From the NCBI GenBank assembly GCA_036872755.1, contig JAVHNS010000004.1, positions 372,001 through 436,000 on the forward strand: a DNA stretch of 64,000 nt, read 5' to 3'. This stretch comes from Orbilia blumenaviensis (Eukaryota; Ascomycota; Orbiliomycetes; Orbiliales; Orbiliaceae). Numbering within the stretch: the first letter of the stretch is position 1; each line of letters begins with the position of its first letter. The notes under the pieces are model-generated. The model was not told the DNA's origin. It did not search any database and saw only the letters and a program-made list of their open reading frames with translations. A program made the translations under genes and the position numbers. Below, piece after piece: positions 58,958 through 64,000 of this stretch.

Positions 58958-61130
58958 GGTGAAGGAGCTAGGCAGTCTGTTAGTTCGGGATTATAGCCAA
59001 AAGATCATGCTCTTCTAGAATGTATAACGTACGTAGGTCAATGGGAGTGGAGGGGAAGAGGAGGGGCGCTTTTTTGAATGGTGAAGGAGTGCCAGTCGTG
59101 TAACCTGTCGGTGGTTGTGGTGGTTGTGGTTGTTAACCAGTAGTATAGTGGCACCCAAAGAAATAGAAGACGTGTGAAATGCCACAAGTGTTCAACGGTG
59201 CAGAACGTCCACGCTTAATTAAACCCCAACAGTAGTGTAACACTTCTGCGTTTATTACTACGTTATTGGACAAGAGTGGAGTTAAGGTGTATAGAAGACG
59301 AATATTGATGTTGAGGATGATGACAGTAGTAGTAGTAGTAGGTAGATGGATAGCAATTGAATGCCAATTGGTGATGGTGATGGTGATAAGGTGGAGTGGA
59401 TGTGAGGGAGAAAGGAGCGGAGAGAGAGTGAAGTATGTTCCAATTTACCGACTGTCAGGTTAGAACCGGTGGAAGATGAAGCTTGCGACAAACACCACAC
59501 GTACACCCGAATGGAAGAAGATTAGGAGGAAGAGGAGGATAGAGAGGATGATGAAGAAGATGAAGATCGAGGGCGACAAGGAGGTTTAGAAAGAAGACCC
59601 AAGTGCTGCCTCCTTCCGTCCGAGGTAGCCTCTATCTGGTATAGCAATTACAGTATCTCTACCAATTGCGATAATTGAATTGTTGATTGAAGCAAGAACG
59701 GAGAAAAAGAGAGAGAAAAAAGAAGCGTGTCCCCCCAGTATTACTGCTCAGACGTCTGGAGGTAAATACTTGGGAGAGCATGCACCGGCGCAGGTCGGTT
59801 CAACCAATTGAAACAGCTGTGGAGTGTTGTTTGGGGCACCCGGTTATCGGGCGGGGCAATCCTCGGGGGCCCGCTAATCACTTGGTCCTGACTTAGTTCT
59901 GGCAGGGGGGGGACTGAAGGCAAGGGAGGGAGAGCTTTGCTTCATTAACTAGCTTGGCCAATTGGTGGGCGCCCTGCTGGGGGGAGCTAGCTCGGTAACG
60001 GGCTGCCCCAGCTGTTTTCCGTTGGGATGGCCGTTTTTCTCAGTTTTGAAGCAGGCAGGGCTCGCCAAACAAAATCCCCAATTCAACAACCTCACCTATC
60101 CCCATAGGATTATTTGATATCTGACCGACTGAGAGAGGACCTACGTACACACAATACCTACCTCCGTATGATCATCTTAATGCATCTGCTTATAACAGAA
60201 GGACATATAAAATAATTACTAGATTAAGCAGCATCATATAAATTAGATTCGGCTCAGCCGAGATCCGCCAGCATCCGCTCTTTTATCTGAATTCAACATT
60301 TATATAACAAGCATATATACATGACATACGTATATGCTTCGTATGATTCCGACTGTGTTCATTGCTGAAACTATCGCCTGTCGCAAGTGAAGGCCTTCCT
60401 GATGTCACTGGCCCCACGTAACGTATGTAAGTACTTACGTACGCGCACATACCTGCTTGGGGTACTTCCTTCAATAATTTTCCTATGGATGGAAGGTATG
60501 TATGCAGTTGCCGGCCGGACCAAAGCGTTATCGATAGCCGTATATAGGTAGTATGTAGCCATCGTCACATATCACTTCGAGACGAGAGGGAAAAGCAACC
60601 AAGCAACCAAAGCAAGGGAAAGGAAGAAGAAAGAAGAAAAACACTGAGAAGAGCAAGTACTGCAAATCGAATGTTTCTAGGAAGTAAAAGGTTCGGCTTT
60701 TGTTTCAGGGACGAATTTTCGTTCTGGTTCGTCCCAACCCCAACGAGATTTTTTTTCCTTTCTTCTCATTTCCATTTTATATTATTTTTGCCTCTGAGAC
60801 CTCCTCCGGGAAGATGGCAAGGTTAGTCTAGCCAGATTTACTCCGTAGTTAGTACATGTCTGTATGTACTTCGTACTCTAGTGAACGATTGCACTTGCTG
60901 CGGTCGCCTGCAGTGAGGGAGGGAGGGGAACATGTCTCCCTCTCTCTTTCTTTCTGACCCACGGCCTCCTCCCCCCGGGATGCAGGCAGATATCGGGAAG
61001 CAGGCACCGCTAATATGTCGCTCTATCGAAAATGCAGGGATTCGGGAACCCACTTTCTAGCGTGGCCCGTTTTTTCTCGTTGGCACCTTTTTTGGGTCGG
61101 ACCTCAACAAACCGCCCACACGCAGACGCC

Positions 61131-61151
61131 AAATTGCAAATTGCAAATTGC
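61131..61151. repeat. (AAATTGC)3 tandem repeat
   Basis: Three exact 7-bp copies followed by a degenerate fourth (AAACTG), within the FAS intergenic region about 560 bp before the FAS1 start codon. Confidence 0.9.
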
Positions 61152-61223
61152 AAACTGAGATCGCACGAAGGTATTATATGGCATTGGCTGCTTCAATTGC
61201 TATCCGCCGCTGCTGCTGTTCTT

Positions 61224-61252
61224 GATCATTCAATCAATCGATCAATCGATCA
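61224..61252. repeat. ATCA/ATCG short tandem repeat
   Basis: Repeated CAATCAATCGATCAATCGAT-type words, self-complementary at ATCGAT. Simple repeat in the FAS1 upstream region. Confidence 0.7.
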
Positions 61253-61710
61253 GGTCAATCGCGGGTTTTAGGTGTTCCGGAGCTAGAATCGGTAGCTTCC
61301 TTTCTGCCGACAATTACCTTATCATATTAACTCGGTCCAGAGCTTCATTGCTTCTAACCACATACTCTCACACACACCACATCTTCCCTCTCCCTTCTTT
61401 CTAAACCTCCTCCTCCTCGTCATCATCACCACCATCCAATATCACCTCCTCTCTTTCTCTATCTCTCCTACCTTCACATTTCTACCCTGTCGTGGTGGAA
61501 CTACACTGCTACTATACCCTTATAGATATTGGTTATTGTTTGATAGCGTGTTCGGTTGCACAACTGCCCACCACGTACTATTACTACCACCAGAGAAGGA
61601 AAAAAGAACATCACGGACGCTAGACCACCCGTAATAACAGTTCAGCTTCATACTACTATCATCATCATCTCTCCCTCCCCTCTAATTGGCTTTTCTTCTT
61701 CATATTCACG

Positions 61711-64000
61711 ATGTACGGAACTGGAATCGCTACCGGAGTGTCAACTCCCCACACTGCCTCTTCTCTTCGACCCCTCGTTCTCTCCCACGGCTCTCTCGAG
61801 CACACCCTCCTCATCCCCACCAGCTCCCACTTCCACGCCACACAGCTACGGGACCACTTCAATGCCACACTACCAACTGCTACAGAAGAATTAGCACAGG
61901 ACGACGAACCATCGTCCGTTCCAGAGCTTGTAGCTCGCTTCCTGGGCTATGTAGCAACTCAGGTTAACGAAGGCGAGGACGACGAGCAGGGATCTTATGA
62001 AGATGTCCTGAGACTCGTCCTCACCGAGTTCGAAAGCCGTTTCCTACGAGGGAACGAGGTTCACGCAATCGCTTCCACCTTGCCTGGAATCCCCTCAAAA
62101 CACCAGGTCACCATCAGATCTTACTATGCTGCCAGATTGGCTGCTAACCGACCCATCAAGACCCATGCATCTGCTCTCCTACGAGCTGCTGAGTCCGGAA
62201 ACGCCAAACTATTTGCGGTTTTCGGTGGACAAGGAAACATCGAAGAATACTTTGACGAATTACGCGAGATCTGGGCCACTTACAATGGCCTGATCGAGGA
62301 TTTCATCTCAAGAGCCGCATCTCTCCTGCTAAAATTGTCAAGCGACCCCAGAGCTGGCAAGGTTTACAGCAAGGGTATCGATATCATGAGATGGCTACAA
62401 GATCCTGACGTTACACCGGATATCACATACCTGGTTTCTGCGCCGGTTTCCTTCCCATTGATCGGTCTCATCCAGCTCTGCCACTATGCTGTCGCATGTA
62501 AAATTCTCGGTCTGGAACCGGGTCAAGTCAGGAGCCTCATCAAGGGTACTACGGGTCATTCCCAGGGTATCGTGACCGCTGCAGCTATCGCCCTGGCATC
62601 GTCTTGGGAATCCTTCGAAAAAGTCGCGAAGGACACGATTGAATTGCTTTTCTGGATCGGATGTCGTTCGCAACAGACCTATCCAGTGACAGCTCTTGCT
62701 CCATCCACCTTCCGAGACTCGATAGCCCAGGGTGAAGGCTCTCCCACCCCAATGCTGTCAGTGCGAGATATGCCAAAGTCAGCAGTTCAGACTTATGTCG
62801 ATAAGACGAACCAGCACTTGCCTGCTGACAGGCATGTCCACATCTCCTTGGTCAATGGTGCCAGAAACGTCGTGGTAACCGGCCCGCCACAGTCGCTGTA
62901 CGGTCTCAACTTGACTCTCCGCAAGGTTAAGGCTCCTACGGGACTTGACCAGTCTAAGATTCCATTCACACAGCGCAAATCTCGCTTCGTCAACCGATTT
63001 CTCCCGATTTCGGCTCCTTTCCACTCCCCTTACCTCCAGCCAGCTGCCGCTATTATCGAAGCCGACGTCAAGCACATCATTTTCTCGCGAAACGACTTCG
63101 GTATTCCGGTCTACGAGACCCACGAGGGCAAGGACCTGAGAACCGCAGAGGGCGACGACAATGTCGTACCAGAGCTTATTCATATGATCACCCACTACCA
63201 GGTCCAATGGGAGAAAGCTACTCAGTTCCAAGGCGCTACCCATATCCTCGATCTCGGCCCAGGTGGTATCTCAGGCATCGGTGCCCTTACTCACCGAAAC
63301 AAGGACGGTACCGGCGTCAGGGTGATCCTTGCCGGAACCATCGAGGGGTCCAACGTCGAATTGGGCTTCAAGCCGGAGCTTTTCGATAGAGACGATGCTC
63401 ATGCTGTAAAGTACAATGTCGACTGGGTACGAGAACACGGCCCCAAGCTCATCAAGACCAAGACTGGTGAAACCTACGTTGATACCAAATTCAGCCGACT
63501 CTTGGGTATGCCACCAATTGTTGTCGCTGGTATGACACCAGCGACAGTTCCTTGGGATTTCGTTGCCGCTACAATGAATGCTGGATACCACATTGAGCTT
63601 GGTGGTGGTGGTTACTATAATGCTAAGGGTATGACTGAAGCACTCCGAAAATTGGAGGCCGGAACTACCCCTGGTGCAGGTATCACTATCAACTGTATCT
63701 ACGTCAATCCACGAGCTATGGCATGGCAAATTCCCTTGATCCAGAGCCTCCGCGCCGAAGGTGTTCCAATCAATGGTCTTACTATCGGAGCCGGTGTTCC
63801 ATCCCTCGAGGTTGCCAATGAATACATTGAAACCCTCGGATTGAAACACATTGCTTTCAAGCCTGGTTCCCTTGATGGCATCCAGCAGGTTATCAACATT
63901 GCTCAGGCGAATCCAACTTTCCCTGTTATTTTGCAGTGGACCGGTGGTCGTGGTGGTGGTCATCACAGCTATGAGGATTTCCACCAGCCAATCCTCGCTA
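61711..64000 (+). CDS. FAS1: Fatty acid synthase subunit beta (5' part, runs off the window)
   Basis: An open frame from the ATG at 61711 continues without a stop to the last base, so at least 763 residues are coded; the full chain in fungi is about 2,050-2,100 aa, so this is roughly the first third. N-terminus: [20 protein letters not shown], typical of beta chains. The acetyltransferase domain has FAVFGGQG and the nucleophile Ser284 in [15 protein letters not shown], followed by SAPFHSPYL near its end. The enoyl reductase begins near [20 protein letters not shown] and continues with [16 protein letters not shown], then the conserved [20 protein letters not shown]. The dehydratase and malonyl/palmitoyl transferase parts lie outside the window. 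No intron is needed in the visible part. Confidence 0.97.
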   Translation, partial: MYGTGIATGVSTPHTASSLRPLVLSHGSLEHTLLIPTSSHFHATQLRDHFNATLPTATEELAQDDEPSSVPELVARFLGYVATQVNEGEDDEQGSYEDVLRLVLTEFESRFLRGNEVHAIASTLPGIPSKHQVTIRSYYAARLAANRPIKTHASALLRAAESGNAKLFAVFGGQGNIEEYFDELREIWATYNGLIEDFISRAASLLLKLSSDPRAGKVYSKGIDIMRWLQDPDVTPDITYLVSAPVSFPLIGLIQLCHYAVACKILGLEPGQVRSLIKGTTGHSQGIVTAAAIALASSWESFEKVAKDTIELLFWIGCRSQQTYPVTALAPSTFRDSIAQGEGSPTPMLSVRDMPKSAVQTYVDKTNQHLPADRHVHISLVNGARNVVVTGPPQSLYGLNLTLRKVKAPTGLDQSKIPFTQRKSRFVNRFLPISAPFHSPYLQPAAAIIEADVKHIIFSRNDFGIPVYETHEGKDLRTAEGDDNVVPELIHMITHYQVQWEKATQFQGATHILDLGPGGISGIGALTHRNKDGTGVRVILAGTIEGSNVELGFKPELFDRDDAHAVKYNVDWVREHGPKLIKTKTGETYVDTKFSRLLGMPPIVVAGMTPATVPWDFVAATMNAGYHIELGGGGYYNAKGMTEALRKLEAGTTPGAGITINCIYVNPRAMAWQIPLIQSLRAEGVPINGLTIGAGVPSLEVANEYIETLGLKHIAFKPGSLDGIQQVINIAQANPTFPVILQWTGGRGGGHHSYEDFHQPILA

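Larger units (their letters stand above)
58958..61710. promoter_or_regulatory. Bidirectional FAS2-FAS1 promoter region
   Basis: 2.75 kb between the two divergent start codons, with no ORF of its own. Two CCTCGG cores (59861-59866 plus, 59620-59625 as CCGAGG) match the element bound by the FarA/FarB regulators in Aspergillus. CCAAT boxes occur at 59662 and 59804 and as CCAATTGG palindromes at 59364-59371 and 59958-59965, possible HAP/CBF sites. Near FAS1, a C/T-rich stretch (about 61370-61490) and an ATG-free interval up to 61711 look like its transcript leader. The rest is AT-rich with simple repeats. Confidence 0.6.

Noticed and set aside
60600..60660. CAACCAAG/AAGCAAG short repeats as a possible CRISPR-like array
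   Set aside because: Irregular spacing and very short units in a eukaryotic promoter region; plain low-complexity sequence.
63271..63984. 237-codon minus-strand frame
   Set aside because: Antisense to the FAS beta enoyl-reductase region.

Overview
The window is nuclear DNA of a filamentous ascomycete (Pezizomycotina). Three things point there: short GT-AG introns of about 55-140 nt (one of 276 nt) with CTAAC/CTAAT-type branch sites; a split type I fungal fatty acid synthase encoded by two divergent genes; and typical fungal families (NmrA-like, TAP-type secreted hydrolase, DUF2985 membrane protein, LP-EIR-box protein). I cannot name the genus. I found 13 protein-coding genes I can support. 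No rRNA, tRNA, CRISPR array or intact transposon was recognised.

Left part (1-23510) is gene-poor. An NmrA-like oxidoreductase (4810-5910, 3 exons) and a secreted alpha/beta-hydrolase (7178-9410, 7 exons including a 33-nt micro-exon) lie head to tail. A small orphan ORF (14532-14918) and a glyoxalase I gene (16454-15798) stand alone between AT-rich spacers of 5-7 kb. Middle part (23511-44000): a four-TM DUF2985 protein, an LP-EIR-box (2EXR-like) protein, a small disordered protein, a 1076-residue mitochondrial-type DExD helicase with a DEVD box, an acidic orphan protein, and the tRNA m2,2G26 methyltransferase TRM1. Right part (46526-64000): two full-length C2H2 zinc-finger paralogues on the same strand 3.2 kb apart, then the FAS alpha gene (58957-53144, complete, 4 exons) and the divergent FAS beta gene (from 61711, running off the right edge).

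The clearest functional unit is the FAS pair, whose products form the alpha6beta6 cytosolic synthase. They share a 2.75 kb bidirectional intergenic region with several CCAAT boxes and two CCTCGG cores that match the site bound by FarA/FarB fatty-acid regulators in Aspergillus. The other genes are mostly housekeeping or orphan and do not form an obvious cluster. The best candidates for something new are the zinc-finger paralogue pair, the ATG-less in-frame extension plus in-frame uORF upstream of TRM1, the divergent mitochondrial-type helicase, and the acidic orphan protein with a possible second start inside its intron. Exon boundaries were deduced by hand from splice consensus and reading frame, so they are predictions.
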